In this document: in pieces, positions 44,918-55,755 of the stretch | How positions within the stretch are numbered: position 1 is the first letter of the stretch | Layout of the letters: every line of letters begins with the position of its first letter | NCBI RefSeq assembly: GCF_019393635.1 | Contig: NC_057861.1 | Coordinates: 308,795,468 to 308,859,467 of the forward strand | Length of the DNA stretch: 64,000 bases | Direction of reading: 5' to 3' | Source of the DNA: Dromiciops gliroides | Taxonomy: Eukaryota; Chordata; Mammalia; Microbiotheria; Microbiotheriidae | Translations under genes and position numbers: made by a program | The notes under the pieces: model-generated | The model's input: the letters and a program-made list of their open reading frames with translations, nothing else | What the model was told of the DNA's origin: nothing | Database searches by the model: none

Positions 44918-44933
44918 AAGAGGTCATCTGTTT

Positions 44934-45769
44934 GACTTAACCAGTCGCTTCCATTTGAATCCTCTTTTCTAAGGTTTCATAATAGAAGATACAGATTTAA
45001 CTTATTGGAATCTTGGTTTTATTCACCACATTAATTTTTATTTTAATATGTAAGAATGCTGGGCCTAGCTTGGTGATTTGGAATTGATAGAGAAACTCTG
45101 ATACAACCTATGAACTACAAATGGAAATCTATTAGATGGTACTTCCATGCTCCTGGAAAAAAAAAAAAAGAATAGCAATTTATTTTTTCAGGATTAGGCT
45201 AATATAAACAGGACTGATCCAGAAATGCAATTTAAATTTTATAGTAGCAAAAGAAGGGCCATAAAGCTGACATATGCTGCTTTTCCTTCATCGTATTTTT
45301 TTAGAGATTGCCTTTTTAAAAAAAGGAAATTATTTTAAATGTTTAAAAATTGTAAAGTCTACAGAAAACAGATTTTTTTTTTAACCTGAAAGATGGAAGG
45401 CCACATTTTTGACAGGTCTTACAGAAACTGTTTTATACCTTGAGGGTAGCATATAGAATATTTTATTTGGCATGGAGGAATATACTCCCCCCTCCTGAAG
45501 TAAGGTAAAGAATTATAAACAATATTTTGCAAAGTCAGATTTGGGTTGGGACTAGGAAGGTTTATAAGGTTTTTAAAATGTCTTTTGGATTGATGTACAT
45601 GTTAGTAAAGGGAAAAGTCAGTCTGATATCAGATATTGTTAGTTAAAAAAAAGAAAAAGAAATTGTTTTGATCTGGACTTGTGCTTTCATTAGTATAATT
45701 ACTTTCCAGCAAGGAAATTGCCTCTTTCAATGCAGCCCCTTCTGTGCAATTTAAAGTCTTGGAGAAGTT
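44934..45769. other. Intergenic, nothing recognised
   Basis: AT-rich with several A runs. No repeat family or frame. Confidence 0.5.
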
Positions 45770-45890
45770 GCTAAAAGTACTGAGAGGGTGAGTAACTTAG
45801 CCAAGGTCACTCAACCAGTAGGATTCAGAGAGGGTACCTAATTTCTGTCTTTCTGCCTGAAGCCAACTTTCTACCTATAGCACTGTTTAA
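45770..45890 (-). mobile_element. MIR scrap, antisense
   Basis: GTAACTTAGCCAAGGTCACT and CTACCTATAGCACTG. Confidence 0.5.
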
Positions 45891-45921
45891 AGCATGAGAA
45901 TTGTGCTTTAAAAAGAGGTTT

Positions 45922-46204
45922 TTGTTCAGTCATTTCCTATTCTTCGTAACTCCATTTGGACTTTTCTTGGCAAAGATACTGGAGTAGGTTGCCATTTCCT
46001 TCTCCAGTTCATTTTACAGATGAGGAAACTGAGGCAAACAGGGTTAATATACCTGCCCAGGTGGGGGCAGCTAGGTGGCACAGTGGATAAAGCACCGGCC
46101 CTGGATTCAGGAGTGCCTGAGTTCAAATCCAGCCTCAGACACTTGACACTTACTAGCTGTGTGACCCTGGGCAAGTCACTTAACCCCCATTGCCCCGCCA
46201 AAAA

Positions 46205-46244
<40 letters not shown>

Positions 46245-46350
46245 GCCCAGGGTCACACAACTAGTAAGTGTCTGAGGCTGGATTTGAACTCAGGAAGACA
46301 AGTCTTCTTGACTTGCACTCTGTGCGCTATGGCACCACCTGGCTGCCCTC
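45922..46350 (-). mobile_element. MAR1-type SINE, antisense, split by a younger SINE
   Basis: TTTTGTTCAGTCATTTCC, GGCAAAGATACTGGAGTAGG and TTACAGATGAGGAAACTGAG are followed, after the insertion at 46062-46237, by GGTCACACAACTAGTAAGTG and CACCACCTGGCTGCCC. Confidence 0.85.
46062..46237 (+). mobile_element. Marsupial CORE-SINE, sense, nested in MAR1, with A/TA tail
   Basis: A perfect duplication, TATACCTGCCCAGG, lies at 46048-46061 and 46238-46251. The tail is about 15 A followed by a TA tract of about 12 units. Confidence 0.92.
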
Positions 46351-46479
46351 AATTCATAGTTACTTATTTATAATAAGCAGTGGGATTTTAAAATCCCATA
46401 TGTATATGCATGTGTATATGTGTGTGTACATATGTATATATGTTTATGTATTGAGTGCTTATGTGTCCACATCCTGTTA

Positions 46480-46545
46480 TTGTTCATCCTTGTTGAAGAG
46501 GACCAGTGACCTTACAAGAGTGATGTCTTGACTTGCGTTATACAC
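46480..46545 (-). mobile_element. Fragment of a CAA-tailed SINE-like element
   Basis: TGTTCATCCTTGTTGAAGAG and GTGATGTCTTGACTTGC are the reverse complement of landmarks in the element at 62780-62950. Confidence 0.5.
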
Positions 46546-46559
46546 GACAACAACATGCA

Positions 46560-47203
46560 CACATACATATACTGTTACATACTTTCGTTACTTTGTTTCT
46601 TTTGTGTGCTTAATGTTGCAATGAGATTTTTATTCATGAGAGCATTGCATGGTTTTAAAAAATTTAATAGTTGATTTACAGGATTAAGAAATGACATGGC
46701 ACTGAGCAAAACTACTTACATTTCCCTCAATATTTTCTCCTTAGCATCTTCTGGATCATATAAACACATCTTTATTTTTTTAGCTTAGAGTCTGAATGTG
46801 AATGCTAGTGCTTCTCCAGTCCATTATATCATATCACTTTGAAATTCATCTCTCCTCATCTTCAGGCTTGCGAATTCAGAATGAGGCAGCCATGTGGAAG
46901 CATGAGGAGTTATTGGGAATTTACTCATTATTAGAAAAAGCCCCAGCTGGATCTGTGTGCTAAGGGCCACTTTATCATTTCTAAATATGGGGCAAGAAAA
47001 GGAGACCATGTTTCCATCCAAATCCAAAATGTCTTTTCCCTTTTTTAAAAGCATTGTACAAAATGTGAGGCAAAAATGTTTAAAGTAACAATAAGTCATG
47101 AGGAAGTACTAAATAAAGGAAAATTAGATTATAGTGGAACAGAGTCTGAATTTACCAGGATGGGCTAGAAATCATATAAATTCCTTTTACCTCCCCAAAT
47201 TCT
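46560..47203. other. Intergenic, nothing recognised
   Basis: Unassigned sequence. Confidence 0.5.
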
Positions 47204-47460
47204 AAAAAAAAAAAAAAGTTTGGCTTAGTGGTTTAGTAGTAGAGCATTGGCCTCAGGCTAAGGAAGACCTGAATTTGAATTCTGCATAAGGCATTTCCCT
47301 GGCTGTGCAACCTGGGATAAAGAATTTACCCAGGAAAATGAGGATAATTAAGAGAGAAAAAAGGAAGGGAGGGAGGGAACATACTTCCCAGGGATATTGC
47401 AAAGTTCAAATGAGATGATGTACAAGGTATTTCACAAACTAACTCTCTATAGAAATGTTA
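47204..47460 (+). mobile_element. MIR-type SINE, sense
   Basis: TAGTAGTAGAGCATTGGCCT, GGCTGTGCAACCTGGG and CACAAACTAACTCTCTATAG. A GGAAGGGA tract interrupts it near 47365, and a 13-A run precedes it. Confidence 0.5.
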
Positions 47461-47713
47461 GGTATTAGTAGTAGTATTCTTGAAAACAACATTTCATTGT
47501 GTTCTTATGTGTTCAGTAAAAGATTTTCTCTCTAGAAATTGAGTTTCAAAAAACAAACAAACAAAAAAAAGAAATGGAGTTTCGCCACCTCTTCACCAAG
47601 TTTGGTTCCAGATTATAAAATTTTGGTCAAAGGGAAATCTTAAAGGTCAAAGTTACAATTAATCTACCATAAACTTTTAGGGTTAACCCTTTTCTTACTT
47701 AGTCTGAAGATAG

Positions 47714-48315
47714 TGTTATGGGGGAAAATGGTGTAAGGGTTTGGGTAAGGGGTTGGAGTTCTTAGGAATTTCTCTTTAAAGAATTACACCCTCTTGTACA
47801 CAAAAGCAGTTAGAATAAGATGGTAGTTTTTTTAGGGGCAAGGGAAGGGAAGGGAAGGGAAGGGAAACCAAGAGAAATCCTTGGACTTCTCTTGGGGAGA
47901 AAGTCATAAAGCAAGTGCCTCTGAGGTACCAATCTCCTCGAGCAGGAGGCTGGTAGGTACTTTTATAGAGGACTGATGGGGGTGGGGTGGGGTGGAGTGA
48001 CCATTTGACTGTGGAAAGTTCCTTTAGTGAGGGAGGACCATCCCCCACTGGTGGTAGCCGGGGGGAATTGGGTGAGGGGTGGCTACTATCTCTCCAGCCA
48101 TCTCTCTCTTCAGGATACAAAGGTCGCAGCCACACCCAAATTTATCTCCCCAGGGGTAAGGGAGATCTGAATGAAGGGTGAAGGTCCCAAAGCTAGCTCA
48201 GTCCAATTTGGTTCTGCTTATCTCTCTAGAGTATCTGTCCTCTGATTTAGTTTCTCAAGAACAAGATTACTTGATGTGCCCCAGAGAACTTCTGGGGTAC
48301 TTTGAGCCCACAACA
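47714..48315 (-). mobile_element. Probable solo LTR of an endogenous retrovirus, minus orientation
   Basis: A block of about 602 bp has inverted terminal motifs (TGTTATGGGGG at one end, CCCACAACA at the other; TGTTGTGGG when read on the minus strand). A TATAAA box lies on the minus strand at 47962-47967. Base composition is GC-richer than the flanks. The flanks show a possible 4-bp duplication with one mismatch (ATAG/ATAA). No gag, pol or env remnant adjoins. A GGGAA array (47837-47868) lies inside. The family was not identified. Confidence 0.55.
47837..47868 (+). repeat. GGGAA pentanucleotide repeat
   Basis: Five or six units. Confidence 0.9.
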
Positions 48316-48384
48316 ATAACATTTGCGAGAGAAGTGGGATAATAAGAATTTAGCATGCAAATAAACAAAAGGGTGGGAGCTAAC

Positions 48385-48520
48385 AACACCTGGGTTCAAG
48401 TTCCACCACTGACTCATAAGACTGTGTGACCCTGGACAAATCACCTAACCTCTCAATGTCCCAGGATAATACTATAAATGTCTAAATAGTTGCAGATTCA
48501 GCAGTACAAGACAAATCCAA
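48385..48520 (+). mobile_element. tRNA/MIR-type SINE fragment
   Basis: CTGGGTTCAAGTTCCACCAC and TGTGTGACCCTGGACAAATC. Confidence 0.6.
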
Positions 48521-48571
48521 AGGATTCATGAACTAATCTTGTCTGAATACAGGTTAAAGCATACTATTGTT

Positions 48572-48685
48572 CCCTTTGTTTGTTTGTTTTCTCTCTCTTT
48601 CTCTCCTTTATCCCTCCCTCCCTCCCTTCCTTCCTTCCTTCCTCCCTTCTTCCTCCCTCCCTCCCTTCCTTCTTTCCTTCTTCCA
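48572..48685 (+). repeat. CCTT/CCTC pyrimidine tract
   Basis: About 110 bp nearly free of purines on the plus strand, directly before an L1 3' end. Confidence 0.9.
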
Positions 48686-48915
48686 CAAAATGACTAATAG
48701 AAATGTTTTACATAACTGCATATGTATAACCTATATCAGATTGCTTACTATCTCGGGGAAGGGGAAAGGGAGGGATACAATTTGGAAGTCAAAATTTTTT
48801 TAAAATGTTAATTTGTTTTTAGATGTAATGGGGAAAATACTATTTAAAATAATTAGTTGAAGATCTGTATTGGCAGAGGGGATTTCCACATTGAAAGTTT
48901 CTATGTAAATGAAAA
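48686..48915 (+). mobile_element. L1 3' end, sense
   Basis: GACTAATAGAAATGTTTTAC, TATAACCTATATCAGATTGC and ATACAATTTGGAAGTCAAA are the reverse complement of landmarks at the start of the copy at 17201. Confidence 0.65.
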
Positions 48916-48949
48916 ATAAATCTGCAACCATTTGTTGCTGCCCCCTCCA

Positions 48950-49190
48950 TAGCTAGCATTTATATAGCATTTTAAGGTTTTCAAATGTTTACTGTGACTC
49001 ATACTTTACAAATATTATCTCATTTAATACTCACAATAACCATGAGCAGTAGTTTCTGTTATTCTCCTCATTTTACAAATAAGGAAACTGAAGCAAACAG
49101 ATTAAGTGACTTGCCCAGGGTCACTTAGCTATCAAGTGTCAGGTTTTCCTGGCTCCACATCAAACATTCTATCTACTGCCTCAGTTATTA
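48950..49190 (-). mobile_element. Near full-length MIR, antisense
   Basis: CATTTATATAGCATTTTAAG, AAATAAGGAAACTGAAGCAA and TTAAGTGACTTGCCCAGGGT. Confidence 0.75.
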
Positions 49191-50045
49191 GCTGTTTCTG
49201 TTGCAGGGGAGGACCTGGGTATGTCATTATACCAAGGTGGGAGAAGGGCACCAGGGTTCTGTATATAGAAAGTGTGCAACTGTCAATAATGTTAGTCTAT
49301 TTAATATTTCTGTTTGACTTCACCTAAATCTGTAGATTAAAAAGGTACAATTCTCTATAGATATACTGAAAAATGGGCTCAATTCTGGCTTGCCCCATGC
49401 ACCCTTTGTTTCTGTTTCTTTACCTGTAGAGTAATCCAAAGATGTGACATAGAAGGTTAAGCCCATCTTCACAAAGGTATATACCACAAAGTGTTTCTAA
49501 CCACAGCCAGACCAACTTGCAGGCATGTTATAGTCACTTCATTTGATTTCTTGGACTCTATACAACTAAGCAGTATCTGAGGCTACCAGAAACCAGAGTT
49601 AGTCACAGACAACTCTGTGAATTCTACCATTGCTCCTATATTTATTGAAGAATATATTCAGTTTTTTAGCCTTTTGACATCTGTGCTCACACTTTCAATT
49701 TACAGGATCATAGATTCAGAAGGAAAGGATTTTAGAGATTATTTAGCTCAACTCTCAGTTTACAGCTTAGGAAATTTTCTCCATGAGAATTCCAGAAGTC
49801 TCAATATCCTCAATCAAGAGACCTGTGAATTTAATAACCAGTGCATCCAGTGGTGAAATACAGAATGCCTGTTGTTTATGGGTAGAGTTTTAATGTCAGG
49901 ATGCCTTATTTCTTTTCTCAACATGGGGCACACTGTGACTATTTCAAGCAGACAGCACTGCAATGACTTATCTTGCATTATTTAAGATGGAACCAGGGGA
50001 AAAAAATGCATGTCCCTGACAATGAGGAACAGTCTGATTGCTGCT
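49191..50045. other. Intergenic, mostly unassigned
   Basis: A MIR3-like scrap lies at 49700-49800 (GATCATAGATTCAGAAGG). Nothing else is seen. Confidence 0.45.
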
Positions 50046-50050
50046 GGTGT

Positions 50051-50100
50051 ATGTACACACACACACACACACATATGTATATACACATATATAAACACTG
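50051..50100 (+). repeat. CA tract and TATA-rich sequence
   Basis: About ten CA units followed by ATATGTATATACACATATAT. Confidence 0.9.
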
Positions 50101-50119
50101 ATATGTGCCATATATTTGT

Positions 50120-50338
50120 TGCTGTTCAGTTGTTTCAATAGTCTGACTCTTCATGACCCTATTTGGAGTTTTCTTAACAAAAATACTGGAGTAATTTGTC
50201 ATTTCCTTCTGCAGTTCATTTTAGAAATGAAGAATCTGAGGCAAATGGGATTAAGTGACTTGCCCAGACTCACGCAGCTAGTAAGTGTCTGAGGCCACTC
50301 TGGTCTTCCTGACTCTGGGTCCTGCACTCTTAATTATA
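50120..50338 (-). mobile_element. MAR1-type SINE, antisense, 5' end missing
   Basis: GTTGCTGTTCAGTTGTTTCA, CTGGAGTAATTTGTCATTTC and GATTAAGTGACTTGCCCAG. Confidence 0.8.
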
Positions 50339-50339
50339 T

Positions 50340-50520
50340 ACACACTACTACATTAGATACATTCTAATATATTCCAATTATACCATATATGTGGTATTAT
50401 ACATATATAACTAGATATGGTATATGTACATCTACACATGTTACATGTATATACATATAGACATATGTCTATGTATGTATATGTACACACATGTGTGTAT
50501 GTGTTTGTAATCAAACCAAC
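50340..50520 (+). repeat. TATA/TGTA-rich microsatellite block
   Basis: Degenerate ATAT, ACAT and ATGT units. Confidence 0.7.
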
Positions 50521-50699
50521 CATACTGCTGTCTCCGCTTCTACCTGCTTTGGATAATGGTACTTTTGGAATTTGAAAATTCATTATTATATTGGGTAATT
50601 CCACCTTACTGGTTTCTGGAAGGAAAGAGCTTGTTTCATGGAAATACTAACAAGTGAGCACTGCAATGGAACAATCACAAACAATTTTTAAAATGTGGA

Positions 50700-51440
50700 A
50701 CAAGGTTTCCATCAAAGTCCATACTTTAATCCTTCACCTAGACCACTCCCTTTAGCCTCATTGTTGGTCTCCCTGCCTAGTCTTTCCTTATTCTAATTCA
50801 TCTTTCATACAGTTGCTAAAGTGATTTCCATAAAGCACAAGTCTTGACTATGTCAAACACCTCTCCCCAACTCAATAAATTCCAGTGGTTTCCAACCACC
50901 TCTAGGATCAAATAATAAACTCTTCTGTTTGACATTTTTTTTTTTTGGAGGCAATTGGGGTTAAGTGACTTGCCCAGGGCCACACAGCTAGTGTTACGTG
51001 TCTGAGGCCAGATTTGAACTCAGGTCCTCCTGAATCCAGGGCCAATGCTCTATCCACTGCACCACCTAGCTGCCCCCTGTTTGACATTTAAAGTTCTTTA
51101 CACCATGCCTACTTTCTTATTTTTTCAGTCTTCTTAAACATTACTTCCTTTATCTCTGTAGCCCACTCCTATTTGCTCTTTCTCATGCCTTATATTCCAT
51201 TTCCCACCACCATGTCTTTGTACAACCACTCACCATGTCTGGACTTCTTGCCCACCTCACTGTCTTTCAAGTCTTTCAAGACTTGGGTCAATGGCTACCT
51301 TATGCAAGAATTTACAATGTCAGTACCTCAAAGGGACTTGTTTTCTTTCTTTTTCTTTTTCTGGTGTTTTGTTTTTTGTTCCCTGGTGCTTAGCACAGTG
51401 TTCTGCACATAGTATTTAATATATATATTTGTTGATTGAT
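50700..51440 (+). mobile_element. L2 3' UTR, sense, split by a SINE
   Basis: GGTCTCCCTGCCTAGTCTTT, GCTAAAGTGATTTCC, CCAGTGGTTTCCAACCACC, TCTGGACTTCTTGCCC and GGTGCTTAGCACAGTGTTCT follow L2 order. Confidence 0.75.
50938..51076 (-). mobile_element. Marsupial CORE-SINE, antisense, nested in L2
   Basis: A perfect 13-bp duplication, CTGTTTGACATTT, lies at 50925-50937 and 51077-51089. The end type is CCAATTGCC. Confidence 0.92.
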
Positions 51441-51649
51441 TTTTTTTTTGGTGAAAAATAAGATTATATGAACAATCAAGGGAATGAGAACCCTGTAGTT
51501 TGGCAAGTTCCAAGAAGGTCCCATCAGTGATGGGATGAGTATATTTTTACCTTTTCTCATTAACTGACTTATCCCTCTCATCTACGCCCAACTTAAACAC
51601 TGGGATTCACTTTCCCTAGGTATCCAACACAACCAGTAAAAATGCTTTT

Positions 51650-51655
51650 TTTATT
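51650..51655 (-). promoter_or_regulatory. AATAAA, candidate distal poly(A) signal of RAB27B
   Basis: On the minus strand TTCAAATAAAAAAAGCAT is followed within about 30 nt by the GU-rich stretch GGTTGTGTTGG, the expected arrangement of hexamer, cleavage site and downstream element. L2 and SINE sequence resumes just beyond, at 51440 and lower. Confidence 0.55.
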
Positions 51656-52344
51656 TGAAAAGTGCATAAACAATCACAGGATACATTCCTTGACCATATT
51701 ATTCAAACCCAGACACCAGTGATCATTGGACAATTTTTTAAGCCACAGGAACTTTGGTACAACAAAATATAACATAACAGTGTCAGGCACCACAGTCTAC
51801 TGAGGGGCATATAGAGAGAAAATACCATGTAAAAGGGTTTAAATTACATTCATAGTACTAATACAAAACATCTATAGACCTGTGAAGACTGACATAAAAC
51901 AAAAACTCAACATTAGGGAAAACATTTTCTAAGGGAAAATTTGGGAAACAGCAAAACACTTGACTATTACAGTCAAAACAATGGTTATCTTTAAAACATA
52001 AGTAGAGTAGGACAAATTAGTTCTCATAAATTATTTCAGATACAGCCAGCATTTCCTACATGGATATGTTCACAATAAAGCCCTATTATACAATGAGGGG
52101 TTTCACCACATTGGCATACATTTTTAAGGTAATATACTTGGCAGCCTCAAAGGAAGTACATAAAGAAATAAAAGATGGAAGAGAGTCCCATCTCTTATTT
52201 TGCTGTATTTGAAAAGAAGTATACACAGATCGAAGGAGGCCCAAGGTTGGTAGCCTCTCTACAAGTACTAAGGTTTCCATTCAAATGATTTTATTTTCCT
52301 TATCCAGCCACTTCTCACACATTAATGGTTGAACTCATGGCTAT

Positions 52345-52545
52345 TGTCCCTCACCACCTCAGAGTCCGGAAGATGGGTTCAAATCCCACTTCTGAACACA
52401 TACTGGTTGTGTGACCCAGTTAACACTGGGTATTTTAAAGTTGGAGTGCCCTAGGCAACTCTAAATTGCAAAACAACAGATGATCTGCATTGGTGGAGAG
52501 AATTTCCACCCTGAGTGAAGTCACATGTATGTGTACATCATAGCA
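52345..52545 (+). mobile_element. Worn tRNA/MIR-type SINE in the RAB27B 3' UTR region
   Basis: GATGGGTTCAAATCCCACTT, CTGGTTGTGTGACCCAG and CTCTAAATTGCAAAACAAC. Confidence 0.55.
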
Positions 52546-52829
52546 GAGGTGGCCTGGATTGTCCTTAGCATTCAAAAGAGCCTTTAAAAAATAGCCAGTG
52601 TAACTGAAGAGGAAGCTTAAAAACATTGTTTTGTCACCAGGATAAACAGCTTTTTGATTTAGCTAACAGCAATTAATAAGGACAACAGCCACTCTGCAAA
52701 ATAAAATAAAGCAATCATCAAGAACAGAAACCTCAGCTCATGTTCAATCTATTCCTGGGACATTAGAATACATGGGGATTGTGGGTCATTGCTAACATCC
52801 TTCAGCTGAGTCAAGGAAAGCAGAGACGA

Positions 52830-52975
52830 CTGGAACCAGATTACCCCTTGGAGGTCATCTAGTCATTTTACAATTAAGGAAACAGCCTACAGAGATGTGA
52901 CTTGCCAAATGACCAGCAAGTTAGTGGCAAGGAAGGTCTTTAACTTGTCCAATCCCCTCTCTACTGAACTACTCT
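52830..52975 (-). mobile_element. Worn MIR3-like copy in the RAB27B 3' UTR region
   Basis: TTGGAGGTCATCTAGTC, AATTAAGGAAACAGCC and GATGTGACTTGCC. Confidence 0.5.
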
Positions 52976-54122
52976 GCCTGAGAAGCAAAATTTAAAGGAT
53001 TCTACCAAAATGTGACCTCTGTGGATATCTCTTCTGAAAATGTCATTGTTAAATTTATTCTTTTATTCAGTTTCACCACTACAAAATTGAGTTTTATGAC
53101 CCTTTCTTCAAATGCGAAGGTGGAAAAATACCCCTAGCTTTGAACATGAACTTCACTGAAAAATATCTTTGGGATGCTATTCCTCAAGTCTCCCAAGAAC
53201 AAAAAGAAAAACATCATTCTCATACAACAAAAGGAAGATTCTCAAATACAGCAAATTAAAATCTGGTAGTGAAATACCTCTTTTGTTTGTACATCCAACC
53301 CCACCTCCCCCCATTAAATAATTATCTGAGGGAGAAAAGTGACTGATAAGTATTTTCCATAAATATGTTATAAAATAGGTTTTTTTAATTCTACATGGAA
53401 TCAATCCTTTATATATAGCTCTTTTTACCTCAAAACAAGTGCTTCTACAAAATGTTTATTCATCTCTGACCACAGAAATACAATCCCAAATTTTGTTGTC
53501 TTTTGATATCTAAGAAGAATCCTAAGGCATTATGATTAATAAAAGGCTTCACAACTAACATCTTTCTTCAGACTGTCCTCTTAGATCATTGTTTTCATGG
53601 CTTCATCAAACGTGGGCACCCTTCAGCTCAGCAAACAATGCCCTCCACCCAGTGTTGACTGTTCAGGCCACACCTCAGCATTCTCCCCTTCTCCTTGCCT
53701 CAAATGTCCTCAAATCATCTTTTACAAAATCCAAGAAGTAAAATCCTTGATGTATTACTAAATGATCTCTTTAGCCTTGGAAGTGGAAAAGCTTTACTAA
53801 AAGGCAAGCAATCTAGAATTTTAAAAATATTTGATTCTATTAATAGTCCAAAGGGCACTGGTAGAAGTAAAAGATTATTTTCTTGATAGATAAATTTAAC
53901 ACTCAGATCTTCCCGGGTCAAGGGAACAAAGTTTCTCCTTAGAACAGAAATCTGAAATGCTTACTGCATTTGTATCTTGTGTTTTATATCATCTCTCTCT
54001 CCAAAATGCTTTTTAGATGATATGTCTTAGATCTCATACCTTCTATGTGAGATACATAAGGAACAAGAGGGAGCCATGCCTGCTTAAGTCATCAGAGACT
54101 AGAGAGCAGAAACCATACCTCT

Positions 54123-54275
54123 CTCTCTCTTTTTTTTCCTTTTGGGCAATGAGGGTTAAGTGACTTGTCCAGGGTCACACAGCTAGTAAGTGTCAAGTGT
54201 CTGAAGCTGGATTTGAACTCAGGTCCTCCTGAATCCAGGGCCAGTGCTTTATCCACTGCACCACATAGCCGCCCC
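54123..54275 (-). mobile_element. Marsupial CORE-SINE within the inferred RAB27B 3' UTR
   Basis: The duplication CAGAAACCATACCTCT (54107-54122) versus CAGAAATCATACCTCT (54276-54291) flanks it. It lies in the same sense as RAB27B, so its tRNA-like head and A-rich tail would be transcribed in sense. Confidence 0.9.
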
Positions 54276-55696
54276 CAGAAATCATACCTCTTGATCATTG
54301 GTTAAATGAAGCACTCACTAGATAATTTAGCCCCATGAATTTCCTGGGGCTTCTTTGTAGAACTTAATCTTTTTTTTTTTTTAATGACAACATATTTCAA
54401 GGCCTGATTAGGAAAACTGGGTCCTTTCAAATTAAAGGGAATTTCAAGTGCAGAGAGACTTTGGGCTGTTTTTAAATCAACTTTATTCAGAATTTTAAAA
54501 TACTGTTTGATTCACAGAAAAATATCAAGTCCTCTCCGTAGCTGGCTTTTCTTCCCCCTTGCAGAGATCAAAAATAAGAATTCTCCCTGTGGAGTGGCTA
54601 TCCCAAATGCACAAAGCATTCCAGATGGATACTCTGGCAATACAAGACAATGTACTTAGTTGGATGACAAAAGCACAGCCATGGAAACACAGAAATTCAA
54701 CTGACACAGTCCTTCTGGTCAGGTTGTGATGAATTGATTCAGTCAATATCCTTGCTTAAACATTTTTGAAAACACTGATCTTTATTTTTATTTATTTGTT
54801 TTTTATTTATTTCGGCAGTAGGAAATAGCCAACACCCAAGCATGGCATGAAAGCAGGCTAATTTAGGTTGGTGACTACCTGCAAAGTGCTCTGAATAGCT
54901 TTTTTGGAGACTGAGACTGACTGTGCCAAGCCCTGCATGGTAAGGAAGGCTTTCTGGAGTTCTGACTGGTAATCCACAACAGTTTCCCATCCCCAAACTG
55001 GAAAACAGACAATCTGTATTCCAACTCTACTCAATCCATTTTCACAAAAGGGGTAATCCTGAACTTTAATTATGATAAGCACATTTGACTGATCGGAACT
55101 CCATTAGCAAAGAAATAAAGATCAGCAATTTCAGCAAGCTGGGTTTATGACAGGTGGGCTTTGGTTGGAGTTGTTGTCAAGAGTTCTGTAGCCCTATAAG
55201 AAACTCCAAGAGAGGCTGCCCAGTAATACAGTATTACCAGAAATATAGCATGTGGCTAAAGCCAATTTTGGTCACAGAGATATCTGAGGCACCAGGTAAG
55301 AGCAATGTAAACATCAAACCAGTGCAGATTCCCCAGAGAGATGATTTCTACACTGGAAAAAGACCTTCACATACTGCATTTTGGACAATTCCAACAACAC
55401 ATTATAATCTAACCAGAGGCATTGAGGGAAAAAACCAAATAAGCAAAAACTAAAAACAAACCATTGCCTTGGTGACCGAGAAACACTGGCTAGCTAAGGA
55501 TTTTAAAGGGGATGGAGTTCCATATTGGTTTATTTTTCCCAAACATAGGGTTTATGTTTCCTTAAAGTAGAACCATTTAAATTCTTCAAAATAGTGTCTT
55601 TCTAGAAAAAAATCTTATCATCTATCAACTGGTGCCAAAATAAAAAGGAACTCTGAACTTTATCTTAGAAAGAATTGGCAATCAGAAGAGCACCCA

Positions 55697-55700
<4 letters not shown>

Positions 55701-55747
<47 letters not shown>

Positions 55748-55755
55748 TGTGTGTG
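55701..55755 (+). repeat. GT dinucleotide repeat
   Basis: About 26 GT units with one AT interruption. It reads as CA repeats in the RAB27B transcript. Confidence 0.95.

Noticed and set aside
46020-46373. 117-codon plus-strand open frame and others containing WLSDLPRVTQLVSVKCLRLD-like peptides
   Set aside because: These peptides recur wherever an antisense CORE-SINE lies (899, 4969, 6948, 14086, 22982, 45926, 61597). They are SINE translations, not genes.
47776-48135. 119-codon minus-strand proline-rich open frame
   Set aside because: It lies inside the probable LTR and is better explained by its GC-rich, pyrimidine-rich composition.
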